The notes under the pieces: generated by a model
Seen by the model: the letters and a program-made list of their open reading frames with translations, nothing else
What the model was told of the DNA's origin: nothing
Databases searched by the model: none
Assembly (NCBI RefSeq): GCF_036325985.1
Contig: NZ_JAUHLI010000002.1
Span: 62,001-126,000 of the forward strand
DNA length: 64,000 nt
Source: Alkalimonas cellulosilytica
Lineage (GTDB): Bacteria > Pseudomonadota > Gammaproteobacteria > Enterobacterales > Alteromonadaceae
Direction of reading: 5' to 3'
Position numbers and translations under genes: made by a program
Shown: positions 35,122-45,044 of the stretch, piece after piece
Numbering within the stretch: position 1 is the first letter of the stretch
Layout: each line of letters opens with the position of its first letter

Positions 35122-36155
35122 GCTTTGGGCCTGCGAGGACGTTTTTCTGCCGGTGTTGCGTCAGCTTCCGCAGCCAGCTTCTCGGCTTCGTGCGCCTCGT
35201 AAGCCAGGACAATTTTTTGCACAATGGGGTGGCGTACCACATCTTTAGCATCAAAAAAGTTCATGCTGATGGCATCGACATCGGATAGCACATCGATAGC
35301 ATGTTTGAGGCCAGAATACTGGCCACGTGGCAGGTCGACCTGGGTGACATCACCGGTGATCACCGCTTTGGAATTAAATCCGATGCGGGTCAGGAACATT
35401 TTCATCTGCTCGACCGTGGTGTTCTGGCCTTCATCCAGAATAATAAAGGCATCGTTTAAGGTACGGCCACGCATGTAAGCCAGTGGCGCAATTTCAATAA
35501 TGCCATGCTCCAGATACTTTTCTACTTTGTCGTAGCCGAGCATTTCAAACAACGCATCGTATAAAGGGCGCAGGTAAGGGTCGACTTTTTGCGACAAATC
35601 ACCTGGTAAAAAGCCCAGCTTTTCACCTGCTTCTACTGCGGGACGGGTCAGTACGATGCGTCGTACCAGATTTTTTTCCAGCGCATCGACGGCGCATGCC
35701 ACGGCCAAATAGGTTTTACCGGTGCCGGCCGGGCCTATGCCAAAGATTACATCGTACTTTAGCACATGCTTGACGTAGGCTTTTTGGTGCGGGTTGCGCG
35801 GGGTGAGCAAGCCTTTTTTGGTTTTCAGGCTAAAGTCCGCGCTGGTCTGTTGGTCCGTGCTGGCGTTTTGCGCCTGTTGAATCATTAAATGTACCTGTTC
35901 AATGCTAAGTTCCACCACTTTACCTTGTTGTGACGTCTCTCGGTAGAGCTGATCCAACACAAAGTAGCCGGCCTGAACGGCACTGGCAGAGCCACTGAGT
36001 TTAAAGGCTTCGTCACGGTGCGCTATGCTCAGTTGCAGGCGCTGTTCGAGCAGACGCAAGTGCTCATCGAACGGGCCGCACAAAGACAACAGACGTTGCT
36101 GCTCGGCCGGGCTGGCGGTAAAGGTTTTATGGCTGGTTGCAGTGCTCAATAGCAA
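35118..36155 (-). CDS. ybeZ: PhoH-like ATPase YbeZ
   Basis: PhoH-family P-loop NTPase, partner of YbeY. The 345-residue product has Walker A GPAGTGKTYLA and Walker B FIILDEGQN, with the family stretch LTRPAVEAGEKLGFLPGDL. The C-terminus is basic (EKRPRRPKA). It is separated from miaB by 51 bases containing a hairpin. Confidence 0.96.
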   Translation of the reverse strand: MLLSTATSHKTFTASPAEQQRLLSLCGPFDEHLRLLEQRLQLSIAHRDEAFKLSGSASAVQAGYFVLDQLYRETSQQGKVVELSIEQVHLMIQQAQNASTDQQTSADFSLKTKKGLLTPRNPHQKAYVKHVLKYDVIFGIGPAGTGKTYLAVACAVDALEKNLVRRIVLTRPAVEAGEKLGFLPGDLSQKVDPYLRPLYDALFEMLGYDKVEKYLEHGIIEIAPLAYMRGRTLNDAFIILDEGQNTTVEQMKMFLTRIGFNSKAVITGDVTQVDLPRGQYSGLKHAIDVLSDVDAISMNFFDAKDVVRHPIVQKIVLAYEAHEAEKLAAEADATPAEKRPRRPKA

Positions 36156-36168
36156 CCTCTCAATAGCT

Positions 36169-36189
36169 CAGGCTGGCAAAACCAGCCTG
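36169..36189. repeat. Stable hairpin between miaB and ybeZ
   Basis: CAGGCTGG (36169-36176) and CCAGCCTG (36182-36189) form a perfect 8-base stem with a 5-base loop. No T run follows on the minus strand, so it is not a standard terminator; it could be a processing or attenuation signal. Confidence 0.5.
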
Positions 36190-36206
36190 TTGGCAAGAAG
36201 GAGAGT

Positions 36207-37631
36207 TTAGGGAGCAAACTGAGTCACTCCCAGCTCATCGGCTTTGGGTTGGCGCGCCAAAATTTGCTGCGGGGATACTGCCCGGCGCAGTCCCATATCC
36301 TGTTCGGTCCGGATCAGCGTGCCTTTTAATGAGTTGGCATAGACATCGTTGATCAGTACATCGACAAATTGACCAATCAGTTTCGGATCGCCTTCAAAAT
36401 TGACCACCCGGTTGTTTTCGGTGCGGCCGCACAGCTCCATCAGGTTCTTTTTTGACGGGCCCTCTACCAGAATGCGTTGCTCCGTATTCAGCATGCCGCG
36501 GGCAATCCGCAGTGCCTGCTGGTTGATACGATCCTGCAAAATGTACAAGCGTTGTTTTTTCTCATCTTCACTGACATCATCCGGCAAGTCAGCGGCTGGG
36601 GTACCTGGCCTGGCGCTGTAGATGAAACTAAAACTCAGATCAAAATCAATGGCCTGGATCAAATCCATGGTGGCAGCAAAGTCTTCAGCCGTCTCGCCTG
36701 GGAAGCCGATGATGAAATCGGACGACATGCTTAAATTGGGCCGGACTTTTTTCAGCTTTCGTACCTGCGATTTAAACTCAAGCACAGTATGACCACGTTT
36801 CATCAGCGTCAGGATCCGGTCGGAACCGGATTGCACCGGCAAATGCAGGTGATCGACCAGCTCCGGAATATCGCGATAAGCTTCAATGATGTCATCGGTA
36901 AATTCAACCGGATGTGAGGTGGTGTAGCGAATGCGATCGATACCATCGATGGCCGCTACCAGCCGCAGCAATTCAGCAAAGCTGCAAATGCTGCCATCGT
37001 GCATGCTACCACGGTAGGCATTGACATTTTGGCCCAGCAAATTGACTTCTCGCACGCCTTGCTCGGCCAGTTGGGCGATTTCAAACAACACATCATCCAG
37101 CGGCCGGCTGACTTCTTCGCCGCGGGTATAGGGCACCACGCAGAAGCTGCAGTATTTGGAGCAGCCCTCCATAATGGAGACAAAGGCGCTGGGGCCGTCG
37201 GCTTTGGGCTCTGGCAAGCGGTCAAATTTTTCAATTTCCGGGAAGGATACATCGACCACAGGCGCGCGATCACCGGTGACGGCTTTGATCATCTCAGGGA
37301 GACGGTGCAGGGTTTGTGGGCCAAAGACAATGTCGACATAGGGCGCACGCTCACGAATCGCCGCGCCTTCTTGCGAAGCGACACAGCCACCCACGCCAAT
37401 CACCAAATTGGGGTTCTTTGCTTTCAGCGGCCGCCAACGCCCCAACTGATGGAAGACTTTTTCCTGCGCTTTTTCACGAATTGAGCAGGTGTTCAGCAGG
37501 ATCACATCGGCTTCCTCAGCGTGTTCAGTGAGGCTGAAGCCATGGGTGGCATCCAGCAGGTCTGCCATTTTCGATGAGTCGTACTCATTCATCTGACAGC
37601 CCCAGGTTTTGATGTGTAGCTTTTTGCTCAT
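36207..37631 (-). CDS. miaB: tRNA-2-methylthio-N6-dimethylallyladenosine synthase MiaB
   Basis: Radical-SAM methylthiotransferase that modifies A37 of tRNAs reading UNN codons. The 474-residue product carries the auxiliary-cluster cysteines C12, C49 and C83 and the radical-SAM C157, C161 and C164, the same numbering as E. coli, and a C-terminal TRAM domain. First gene of the miaB-ybeZ-ybeY-ybeX-lnt operon. Confidence 0.98.
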   Translation of the reverse strand: MSKKLHIKTWGCQMNEYDSSKMADLLDATHGFSLTEHAEEADVILLNTCSIREKAQEKVFHQLGRWRPLKAKNPNLVIGVGGCVASQEGAAIRERAPYVDIVFGPQTLHRLPEMIKAVTGDRAPVVDVSFPEIEKFDRLPEPKADGPSAFVSIMEGCSKYCSFCVVPYTRGEEVSRPLDDVLFEIAQLAEQGVREVNLLGQNVNAYRGSMHDGSICSFAELLRLVAAIDGIDRIRYTTSHPVEFTDDIIEAYRDIPELVDHLHLPVQSGSDRILTLMKRGHTVLEFKSQVRKLKKVRPNLSMSSDFIIGFPGETAEDFAATMDLIQAIDFDLSFSFIYSARPGTPAADLPDDVSEDEKKQRLYILQDRINQQALRIARGMLNTEQRILVEGPSKKNLMELCGRTENNRVVNFEGDPKLIGQFVDVLINDVYANSLKGTLIRTEQDMGLRRAVSPQQILARQPKADELGVTQFAP

Positions 37632-37725
37632 GCTCTGATGGACCCTGTGTCGTTACTGCGCATAAAGGGCGCATATTTTAGCCCAGCCAGACCGGAAGTG
37701 CCAGCCCTGTCGGCTGGGTGTTTGC

Positions 37726-38574
37726 TTAAAGCAAGCGCTGTCGGGTGGTGATGTAGCCGGCATAGAAGATCACCAGTACGCCAGCCAGCCAGCTCATGGT
37801 GACCGGCTCCTGCCAGAACAGGTAGCCAAAGAGACCAGCGAAGATGACGCTGCTGTAGGTCCACATGCCAATGGCACTGGCCGGTGCCAGCGCGTAGGCC
37901 CGGGTCATCGCCAACTGGCCAATAGCGGCCAGGATGCCCATGCCAATAAATGCCAGCCAGGCTTCATTGGGCAGCGGTTGCCAGTAAAATGGCAATGGGA
38001 TCACCGAAAATACAGCGGTGAGCAGGGAAAAATAAAACACCGTTCGCACGGCAGGCTCTGTGCTCGACATATAGCGGATGGTGGTTTTGGTCACGGCGAC
38101 CAAAGTGGCTGCAGCCAGCGCGACCAAGAGTACTTTGGTCATGCCCGGTGCCGGCGTTGGTAGAGCCAGCAAGACACCCACAAACCCCAGAGCAATCGCA
38201 ATCAGCGTAAGCTGGCTGGGACGCTCTTTTAGCCAGACGCGGGCGATGACCGGAATAATAAAGGGAGTGAGTAACAACACTGCCATGGCCTGTGCCAATG
38301 GCAGTTGCCCAAGCACATAGAAAAAGCAGTACATCGATACCAAACCTGTCAAAGCACGAAAGGCATGCAGGTACCAACGCTCGGTTTTTAACAAACTCCA
38401 GCCTCTGCTGTACAAAAACGGTAGCATCAGTACCAGTGCAAAAGCATTGCGGAAAAACACCACCTGAGCTTCGGTGGCCATGCCACTGCTGTATTTAACC
38501 AAAGCACCAATGCCAGCAAAGCAGGCCTCTGCCAATAGCAGTAATAATGCACCTTGCAGTAGAGGGTTTCGCAT
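37726..38574 (-). CDS. EamA/DMT-family transporter
   Basis: Inner-membrane protein of 282 residues with ten hydrophobic segments in two EamA repeats (first about 8-135, second about 145-280). Substrate cannot be told; the superfamily exports amino acids, nucleobases and other metabolites. Ends in a short basic tail (TTRQRLL). An extended -10 promoter lies just upstream. Confidence 0.88.
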   Translation of the reverse strand: MRNPLLQGALLLLLAEACFAGIGALVKYSSGMATEAQVVFFRNAFALVLMLPFLYSRGWSLLKTERWYLHAFRALTGLVSMYCFFYVLGQLPLAQAMAVLLLTPFIIPVIARVWLKERPSQLTLIAIALGFVGVLLALPTPAPGMTKVLLVALAAATLVAVTKTTIRYMSSTEPAVRTVFYFSLLTAVFSVIPLPFYWQPLPNEAWLAFIGMGILAAIGQLAMTRAYALAPASAIGMWTYSSVIFAGLFGYLFWQEPVTMSWLAGVLVIFYAGYITTRQRLL

Positions 38575-38600
38575 GATGAGCCTGGTTCGGAAAAGCTGGC

Positions 38601-38609
38601 ATTGTAACA
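38601..38609 (-). promoter_or_regulatory. Extended -10 promoter of the EamA gene
   Basis: On the minus strand TGT precedes TACAAT (38606-38601), an extended -10 element about 27 bases before the start codon. Confidence 0.5.
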
Positions 38610-38645
38610 GATTCAGCGCCGTTGTCTGCGGGCCTTGAGCCCGGC

Positions 38646-41600
38646 TTACAAAGATCCCGGCTCAGTGGTACTGTGGGTGGCAAAGCGCTTGCTTTCAAGC
38701 AGCTGCTTCAACTGATTGGCCGGCATCGGCTGGGCAAAAAAGTAGCCCTGAATCAACGTACAATGCCGCTCGCTGAAAAAACGCAATTGTTGCTCGGTTT
38801 CTACCCCCTCGGCGACACAATACATGCCAAGGGTAGTGGCCATGCTCAGCATGGTTTCAATAATGGCTTCATCGTTTTGATCAATGCCGATGTCTTTAAC
38901 AAAACTGCGATCAATTTTTATCGCGTCGATGGGCAATTCTTTTAAGTATTTCAGCGAGGAGTAGCCGGTGCCAAAATCATCCAGCGCCAGTTTAATACCA
39001 AGTTTGCTTAGTTCATGCATGGTGGCGATGGCGCTGGCATGATCGCGCATCAGCGCGCTTTCGGTCACTTCAAAACGAAGGCAGCTGGGCGGTAACTGGT
39101 ACTTATGCAGCATGTGTTCTACTTGTTCAGCCAGGTTGTCGTGCTCAAGGTGACGGGCTGACAGGTTGACCGACAGATACAAGGGAAAGTTCGCTTGATG
39201 CCACCCCTGCAAATCTGCCAGGGCACGCTCCAGCAGTTGCTGGGTCATGGGAATGATCAGGCTTAGATCTTCGGCTAAGGGGATAAATTCGGCCGGAGAC
39301 ACTACCCCATCACTGCTGTACCAGCGCAGTAAGACTTCAGCACCCACCATGCTTTTATGTTTACTATCTATAATAGGCTGGTAGTAATTGACGAACTCTT
39401 TTTGTTGATAGGCCTTGCGTAAACGGGTTTCCCGCGCCAGCTGCATGTGGGCTTTTTCATTCATTTCCTGGGTAAAAAACTGGAAGTTATTTCGGCCAGC
39501 TTCTTTTGCATGATACATGGCAACATCGGCGTGTTTCATCAGTTCAAAAGCGGTAAAGGCATCATCCGGATAGACCGCAATACCAATGCTGGGTGAAACT
39601 CCCACCGTATGAGGGCCCAGCTGCATCGGCTCGCCAATAATTTGCAGCATTTTGCGCGCGACATGGCTGATATTGTCGTTGCACTTGTAGCCTTCCAGCA
39701 GCACAACAAACTCATCGCCCCCCAAGCGGGCGACGGTATCACTCTCCCGTAAGGTTAAACTGAGACGCCGGGCGACTTCTTTCAGCAGTAAATCACCAAT
39801 ATCATGGCCAAGAGAATCATTGATTTGTTTGAATCTATCGAGATCCAAAAAGCACAAAGCCAGCGACCGCTTGGAGCGCTTGGCCGTTTCGATGCCATGA
39901 TGAATCCGATCCATTAACAGCGCCCGGTTGGGTAAGCCGGTCAGGGCGTCGTAATTTGCCAGATAACGAAGTTCATCTTCGGCCAGCTTTTGGTCGGTGA
40001 TGTCGGTAAACACCAGCACGAAGAAGCCCACTTTGTTTTGTTCTCCGACAGCACTGATGTTGATCAGGGTGGGGCGTTCCCGCCCATCCGGTGTGACAAT
40101 AATTTCTTCGCCTTGCCAGTGTTGATTGACCTGAAACTCGCGCAATAACTTGGTGTAATAACGGCGGCGATCCAGACTGATGCCAAGGTGGTGCGTTTGC
40201 GGGTTACTCAGATAATGCTCGACCGGGCCAAAGGCATCGGCAAAGGATTGGTTGGCGGCAATCATGCGTTGCTGTTCATCCAGGATCACCACCCAATCGC
40301 GGGTTTTTTGAAACGCCTCACCAAACAGACGGGCTTTTTCCTGGCTGGCGCGGGTTTCGGTGATGTTGCTAAAGGTGCCCATCACGCGTATTACCTGATG
40401 TTCATCGTCCAGTTCAGCGATTTTGCCGATATCACGAAACCACAGCCAATGGCCGTCTTTGTGTTGCAGCCGGTAAGTGTGATCGAAACTCCCTGTTTTT
40501 TGTTCGGTGAATAACTGCCATTTCTGTTCGAACTGGGTTTTATCTTCCGGGTGGATCAGCGACAGGTGCTGCTCCAACGTCAACGGATTGAGTGACTCGC
40601 GGTAGCCCAGCATGCTGTGTATGCGTGAGGCGTACAGACTGTTTTTGCTGGCATACCATTCCCAGGCGCCACTATCGACCGCTGCCAACGCCTGCTTCAT
40701 CCGCTGCTCACTGGCTTTGAGCTTGCGGTGCGCCATGGTTAGCATGCGTTGATGCTGCTGTCGGTTGCGCAGCCAGGTAACCAGGAGCAGTATGCTCAGC
40801 AGGGCATAACCAAAGTAAGCCCAGTTACTGGCCCACCAGGGGGGGAGCACACGCAGAAATAGCCGGGCTGGTTCACTTTCATGCCCGGTGATAGGGGACA
40901 CCGCTACCACCTGAAAGTTGTAGTCACCTGGGGGCAGTTTAGGAATGATGATGTGAGTCTCTGTTTGCTCTGGAAATAGAAAAGATTGTTTGCCAGTTAA
41001 CGATACCCGAAAGCGGGCTCTGTTCTTATCCCGAAAGTTCATGCTGCTAAAGTGCAGCTTTAGGCCTTCAACATCAAAAGGTAACAAAAGCCGGTTGTCA
41101 TTTAAAATGCCGTACGAGGTATGAACACGTCCATCCAGCGAGTTCAACTCGGTAATGATGGCGTGAGGTGGATTTGTCTCCGTCATAAGGTAACCAGGCT
41201 CTACCAGAGTGATGCCTTGCATATTGCCATAGACCAGTCGGCCATCGGTTAACTTCAATCCGGCCCGGCTATTGTAGGTATAACTGATAAGCCCATCGTA
41301 TTTGGTAAACTGCTCAATATGAAAGCTCTGCGGATCCATACGGAACAGGCCGTGCGGATTGGTGAACCACAGCCAGCCGTATTCATCTTGCTCAAGGCTA
41401 AAAATTAACTGACTTTGTAGCTGATTGTGCTGGTGGAAGTGATGCAGTAACTCAAAATCAGGCAGGCTAAAAGCCAATAAACCAACACCGTTCAGACCAA
41501 CCCAAAGCCGATGCTGTGAGTCCAGCAGCATGCTGTCGGCAAAGTGGGCGGCTGCCGGATTAGGATGCTCAGCTTCAAACAATAGCTTGAGTGCGCTGGT

Positions 41601-43175
41601 TGAAAGGTCAAGTAGCCAAAGTTGATTGGCACTGGTAAATAGCAGCTGAGACTCCGAACCAGGGGCATTGCCCAGAAAGCTACCAAATAGATTGGGGTCG
41701 AAGTGCCTTAAGGCTTCTATAGGGGTGATGATGCCTGGTTCTGGCTGATAACTGTATATCTGATGCCCGTGAACGAACCAGAATACCCCTGAACGATCCT
41801 GCCAGAAGCTTCTGGAGCCCTGGCCAAGTAAAGGGCGTTGCGTTTCGTCGGCAAGTGGCGCTGGCAGTACTTGCCGAGCATTGGTATCGAACAAAGCCAG
41901 GCCATAAGGCGACATAAAATACAGTTGCTGATTGCTTTGTGGAAAAAGCGCCAACACAGTTGACTCATGGAGGTAAGCTTTAGGGTCTGGGTTTTTTAAA
42001 AAATGTTCCAGTTGACCTGTTGCAAGATTGAAGTGATTTAAACCATTACTTGTACCGATCCATAGATGATTTGGTGCCATTTCGGCCAGCGAAAAAACAC
42101 GTGAGTCGGTCAAAGCATGATGATCTCTTTGATGACCGAAATGCGTAAATGCGGTAGTGCGCGGATGCCAGTAATAAGCACCATCGTAGCGGGTTCCTAA
42201 CCAGAAACCACCGGACTGATCGCGCAGCATGCTGATCATATTATTGTCAGTGAGTTGCAGGCCACTGTGTTGAAAGCCCCATAAAAACTCAAGATGGTTC
42301 GTATCCGGTTGAAAGCGGTATAACCCCTGATCGGTGGCAATCATGGCCTGGTGCTCCAACCATTCCAGATGCCAGATATTGCGCTGCGGTACCCGGAGCT
42401 GGCTAAGAACCGGCTCACCTGCTGCTAAATAAGTGGGAATGGCTGACAATGGCAGGCTGTACAGTCCCTCTACCGCACCAATCCACAGCTGCTCATGCTG
42501 AACAGAGAGAAATTTAATATGCCGTTGTGCCCGGCTTGCTGTTGGTGGCAGGTAGGGTATCGCGGTTGTCTTTGCTGTTGCTGGGTCCAGCAGCAACAGT
42601 TGATCATGGGTACCAATAAAGACCTTATTCTCGAAGGGGTAGACGGTACGAATAAAACGCTCCAGGCTGAACTCGCCCGGAAGCTGATACAGTGTTTCGA
42701 TAGCACCGCTGTCCAGATGCAACATAAATACAGTTTGATTGGTTGAAACCACCAATTGATTGTGTGAATACGCCATCATGGAAGTCACTTCATGCAGCGG
42801 ACTTTGAAAGAGATCAGGCAAAGCAAACCTGGACTCAAGCTCTGCAGTATCCGGGTTGAAGCGATAAACGCCGCTATGTCTGGTTGCCACCCAAATACTG
42901 GCATCATCCAGTTGCAGTACAGCTGCAAATTGCGCATTTTGCAGCGATTGTTGTGCGTTATTGAGCTGAATAACCCGGGCGCTGTCATAGCGACTTAAAC
43001 CGCCTTCCAGCGCTAACCACAGAAAGCCATCCTGATCTAACATCATGCGGGTAACGGCACCAGGCGGTAAACCGTGTTCAGTGGTAAGAGGTTGCAGCAC
43101 AGGCTTTATTTGCGCACTAATGGAGCACGCTATTAATGCAGCACAGAGCATAACAAGCTGGCTAATGAACTTCAC
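38646..43175 (-). CDS. Hybrid sensor: periplasmic propeller, Y_Y_Y, PAS, GGDEF, EAL
   Basis: Membrane protein of 1509 residues that should make and/or degrade c-di-GMP in response to an external signal. A signal peptide (about 1-21) is followed by two-component-regulator propeller repeats over about 650 residues (repeated patterns such as DQDGFLWLALEGGLSRYD and DEYGWLWFTNPHGLFR), a Y_Y_Y domain, one TM helix (near 775), a coiled coil, two PAS domains with a PAC motif, then GGDEF and EAL. GGDEF at 1152-1156 and its I-site RESD are intact. The EAL motif reads EVLLR (E1280-R1284) and DDFGTGYSS begins at 1399, so both activities look possible. The ligand is unknown. It precedes the EamA gene on the same strand. 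Confidence 0.93.
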   Translation of the reverse strand: MKFISQLVMLCAALIACSISAQIKPVLQPLTTEHGLPPGAVTRMMLDQDGFLWLALEGGLSRYDSARVIQLNNAQQSLQNAQFAAVLQLDDASIWVATRHSGVYRFNPDTAELESRFALPDLFQSPLHEVTSMMAYSHNQLVVSTNQTVFMLHLDSGAIETLYQLPGEFSLERFIRTVYPFENKVFIGTHDQLLLLDPATAKTTAIPYLPPTASRAQRHIKFLSVQHEQLWIGAVEGLYSLPLSAIPTYLAAGEPVLSQLRVPQRNIWHLEWLEHQAMIATDQGLYRFQPDTNHLEFLWGFQHSGLQLTDNNMISMLRDQSGGFWLGTRYDGAYYWHPRTTAFTHFGHQRDHHALTDSRVFSLAEMAPNHLWIGTSNGLNHFNLATGQLEHFLKNPDPKAYLHESTVLALFPQSNQQLYFMSPYGLALFDTNARQVLPAPLADETQRPLLGQGSRSFWQDRSGVFWFVHGHQIYSYQPEPGIITPIEALRHFDPNLFGSFLGNAPGSESQLLFTSANQLWLLDLSTSALKLLFEAEHPNPAAAHFADSMLLDSQHRLWVGLNGVGLLAFSLPDFELLHHFHQHNQLQSQLIFSLEQDEYGWLWFTNPHGLFRMDPQSFHIEQFTKYDGLISYTYNSRAGLKLTDGRLVYGNMQGITLVEPGYLMTETNPPHAIITELNSLDGRVHTSYGILNDNRLLLPFDVEGLKLHFSSMNFRDKNRARFRVSLTGKQSFLFPEQTETHIIIPKLPPGDYNFQVVAVSPITGHESEPARLFLRVLPPWWASNWAYFGYALLSILLLVTWLRNRQQHQRMLTMAHRKLKASEQRMKQALAAVDSGAWEWYASKNSLYASRIHSMLGYRESLNPLTLEQHLSLIHPEDKTQFEQKWQLFTEQKTGSFDHTYRLQHKDGHWLWFRDIGKIAELDDEHQVIRVMGTFSNITETRASQEKARLFGEAFQKTRDWVVILDEQQRMIAANQSFADAFGPVEHYLSNPQTHHLGISLDRRRYYTKLLREFQVNQHWQGEEIIVTPDGRERPTLINISAVGEQNKVGFFVLVFTDITDQKLAEDELRYLANYDALTGLPNRALLMDRIHHGIETAKRSKRSLALCFLDLDRFKQINDSLGHDIGDLLLKEVARRLSLTLRESDTVARLGGDEFVVLLEGYKCNDNISHVARKMLQIIGEPMQLGPHTVGVSPSIGIAVYPDDAFTAFELMKHADVAMYHAKEAGRNNFQFFTQEMNEKAHMQLARETRLRKAYQQKEFVNYYQPIIDSKHKSMVGAEVLLRWYSSDGVVSPAEFIPLAEDLSLIIPMTQQLLERALADLQGWHQANFPLYLSVNLSARHLEHDNLAEQVEHMLHKYQLPPSCLRFEVTESALMRDHASAIATMHELSKLGIKLALDDFGTGYSSLKYLKELPIDAIKIDRSFVKDIGIDQNDEAIIETMLSMATTLGMYCVAEGVETEQQLRFFSERHCTLIQGYFFAQPMPANQLKQLLESKRFATHSTTEPGSL

Positions 43176-43280
43176 TGCCAGCCCTCAGTGACCAGCATTG
43201 TTGTTATTGTTTTATGCTGTACCATGTGTACCTACTCACTGTTGCTATCATCAAACAAGCATTTACTGCACTGAACTTTC

Positions 43281-43308
43281 ACTATACTGAGCCTTGCAAA
43301 TAAGTCCA
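43281..43308 (-). promoter_or_regulatory. Possible promoter of the large GGDEF-EAL gene
   Basis: On the minus strand TGGACT (43308-43303) and TATAGT (43286-43281) are 16 bases apart, leaving a leader of about 100 bases. Confidence 0.4.
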
Positions 43309-43311
43309 GCG

Positions 43312-44277
43312 TCAGTGATACCAGAGCAGCAAGTACCAGCCAGCCACTGCCATGCCCAGCAGTAATAAAACAAAGTGCAATAAGTGCTGCTGTGCTTTTA
43401 ATGCGCCCAGCAGATGACGGTGATCCGGCTCGGGGTAATCGGTTGCCAGTTTGTCTCGGGTCACTTTTTGCTCAGCTTCGTAAATTGCAGGGCCACCCAG
43501 GCGACAACCTAAGCTGGCACAGGCACTGACCAAACAGGCAGTTTGCGCCCGATCGAAGGTTTTGACTGGCGCTCGCCCCAGTTGCCTGAATGAATTACGG
43601 CAGCGCAGCCGAATACAAACCAGTAGAAAGCACAGCCAATAACCAGGCCAAAGCAGGTAGCGCGCCAGTATGGATGCTGGGGCACCGAAGTGTTGGTTGT
43701 GACTGAGTTTTGTACTCCACTCTTGTTGCAAAATCAGCAATAATCGTATGGCGATGGCCAACCAAATTCCGCCGAGTAAGTACCAGAACAAAGTATTTAA
43801 CCAGATGTGGGCAAAGTGCAGCCACAGGCTTTCAATGCCGGCTTTACTTAGCCCCAGCGAAGACAACGAGCGGGTTTGCCGAAGCATGACTTTGCTGGCC
43901 AGATCGCGGGCCAGCGTCAGTTGTTGTGCAGCCAGCGCTTGTTGTAAACGAATGATGCGCTGACGAATGGGGGCAAAATCAAGGCAAAGGTACAGCAACA
44001 GTAGCTGGTACCATTCAGGCCAGGCCATCAAGCTGTTGCTGGCGTACAGCAAGGCCAGAAAGGGCAGCAGTGCTAACAGAAGGGCCAGGGTGCCTGATAG
44101 TCGTAATTGAAAGATGTTGCGCTTGGGATCCGGGTTAACTTTTTGTGCCAGTTTCTGGGCAAAAAACCGGAAAAACGTCAGTGGATGGTAGCTTGAAGGC
44201 AAGGGCAGCAAGACGGCAAATAGCACCACCAGCCACAGCAGTGCAGGGCTGGTTTGCAGCTGCTCAAGCCATGACAT
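43312..44277 (-). CDS. CbiB/AmpE-superfamily integral membrane protein
   Basis: Protein of 321 residues with about five TM helices. The central part (TRSLSSLGLSKAGIESLWLH, then NTLFWYLLGGIWLAIAIRLL) aligns by eye with the CbiB pattern of adenosylcobinamide-phosphate synthase and with AmpE, but several residues normally conserved in CbiB are changed. No other cobalamin gene is near, so a corrinoid role is doubtful. It follows mtnN by 5 bases and is probably co-transcribed. Function is left open. Confidence 0.65.
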   Translation of the reverse strand: MSWLEQLQTSPALLWLVVLFAVLLPLPSSYHPLTFFRFFAQKLAQKVNPDPKRNIFQLRLSGTLALLLALLPFLALLYASNSLMAWPEWYQLLLLYLCLDFAPIRQRIIRLQQALAAQQLTLARDLASKVMLRQTRSLSSLGLSKAGIESLWLHFAHIWLNTLFWYLLGGIWLAIAIRLLLILQQEWSTKLSHNQHFGAPASILARYLLWPGYWLCFLLVCIRLRCRNSFRQLGRAPVKTFDRAQTACLVSACASLGCRLGGPAIYEAEQKVTRDKLATDYPEPDHRHLLGALKAQQHLLHFVLLLLGMAVAGWYLLLWYH

Positions 44278-44282
44278 CTGTG

Positions 44283-44990
44283 TTAGGCAGCGAGTTGTTG
44301 CAGCAAGCCTACTACCATGGCGGAACTGTTTTTCGACGCCACTTCCAGATAGGCTTCAAAGGAGTCAGGGGACTCTTTGCCGGCAATATCACTTAAACTG
44401 CGGATCACCACGCAGGGCACCTGCATCTGATAACACACCTGTGCAATAGCAGCACCTTCCATTTCGACTGCCAGCATGGTGGGGAAGGTTTGGCGGGTTT
44501 GTTCAATACGAACCGGATCGCACATAAAGCTGTCACCGGTGGCAATTAAACCCTGTTTGGTTTGACAAAAACCCAGCTTGGCGATGCTTTTTTCTGCGGC
44601 CTGAACCAGCCGGGTGTCGCTTGGAAAGGTAGCGGGCATCTGGGGCACTTGTCCTGGCACATAACCAAAGGCCGTCACATCGACATCGTGATGGCACAGC
44701 TCGGTACCAATCACAATGTCACCAACATGCAACTCAGGATCAAAACCGCCAGCAGAGCCCGTGTTGATCACTGCATCGACTTGAAAGCTCTGTATCATCA
44801 GGCTGGTAGCCAGCGCCGAAGCTACTTTACCGATACCAGATTGCACCAGCACCACGGCCCTGCCCGCCAACTGACCACAATGAAACTGATAAGGGCCAAC
44901 TTGTTGGGTAGTCGCCTCTGTCAGTTGTTGTTTCAACAGGGCCACTTCAGGCTCCATAGCACCAATAATTCCAATCCGCTGCATCGTCAT
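44283..44990 (-). CDS. mtnN: 5'-methylthioadenosine/S-adenosylhomocysteine nucleosidase
   Basis: Cleaves MTA and SAH, feeding methionine salvage and removing SAM by-products. The 235-residue product has the family stretches IGIIGAMEPEVALL, NTGSAGGF, VEMEGAAIAQVC (substrate-binding Glu) and SLSDIAG (catalytic Asp). The length matches the E. coli enzyme (232). Confidence 0.97.
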   Translation of the reverse strand: MTMQRIGIIGAMEPEVALLKQQLTEATTQQVGPYQFHCGQLAGRAVVLVQSGIGKVASALATSLMIQSFQVDAVINTGSAGGFDPELHVGDIVIGTELCHHDVDVTAFGYVPGQVPQMPATFPSDTRLVQAAEKSIAKLGFCQTKQGLIATGDSFMCDPVRIEQTRQTFPTMLAVEMEGAAIAQVCYQMQVPCVVIRSLSDIAGKESPDSFEAYLEVASKNSSAMVVGLLQQLAA

Positions 44991-45015
44991 TTGTCTTCTT
45001 GAAGGGGAAAGCCGC

Positions 45016-45044
45016 AGTATACGGCTTTTCCTATCAGATTTGAA
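45016..45044 (-). promoter_or_regulatory. Possible mtnN promoter, overlapping a hairpin after the pirin gene
   Basis: On the minus strand TTCAAA (45044-45039) and TATACT (45021-45016) are 17 bases apart. The -10 lies in the loop of a 7-base hairpin (45008-45014 with 45022-45028) that may weakly terminate the upstream pirin gene. Confidence 0.45.
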
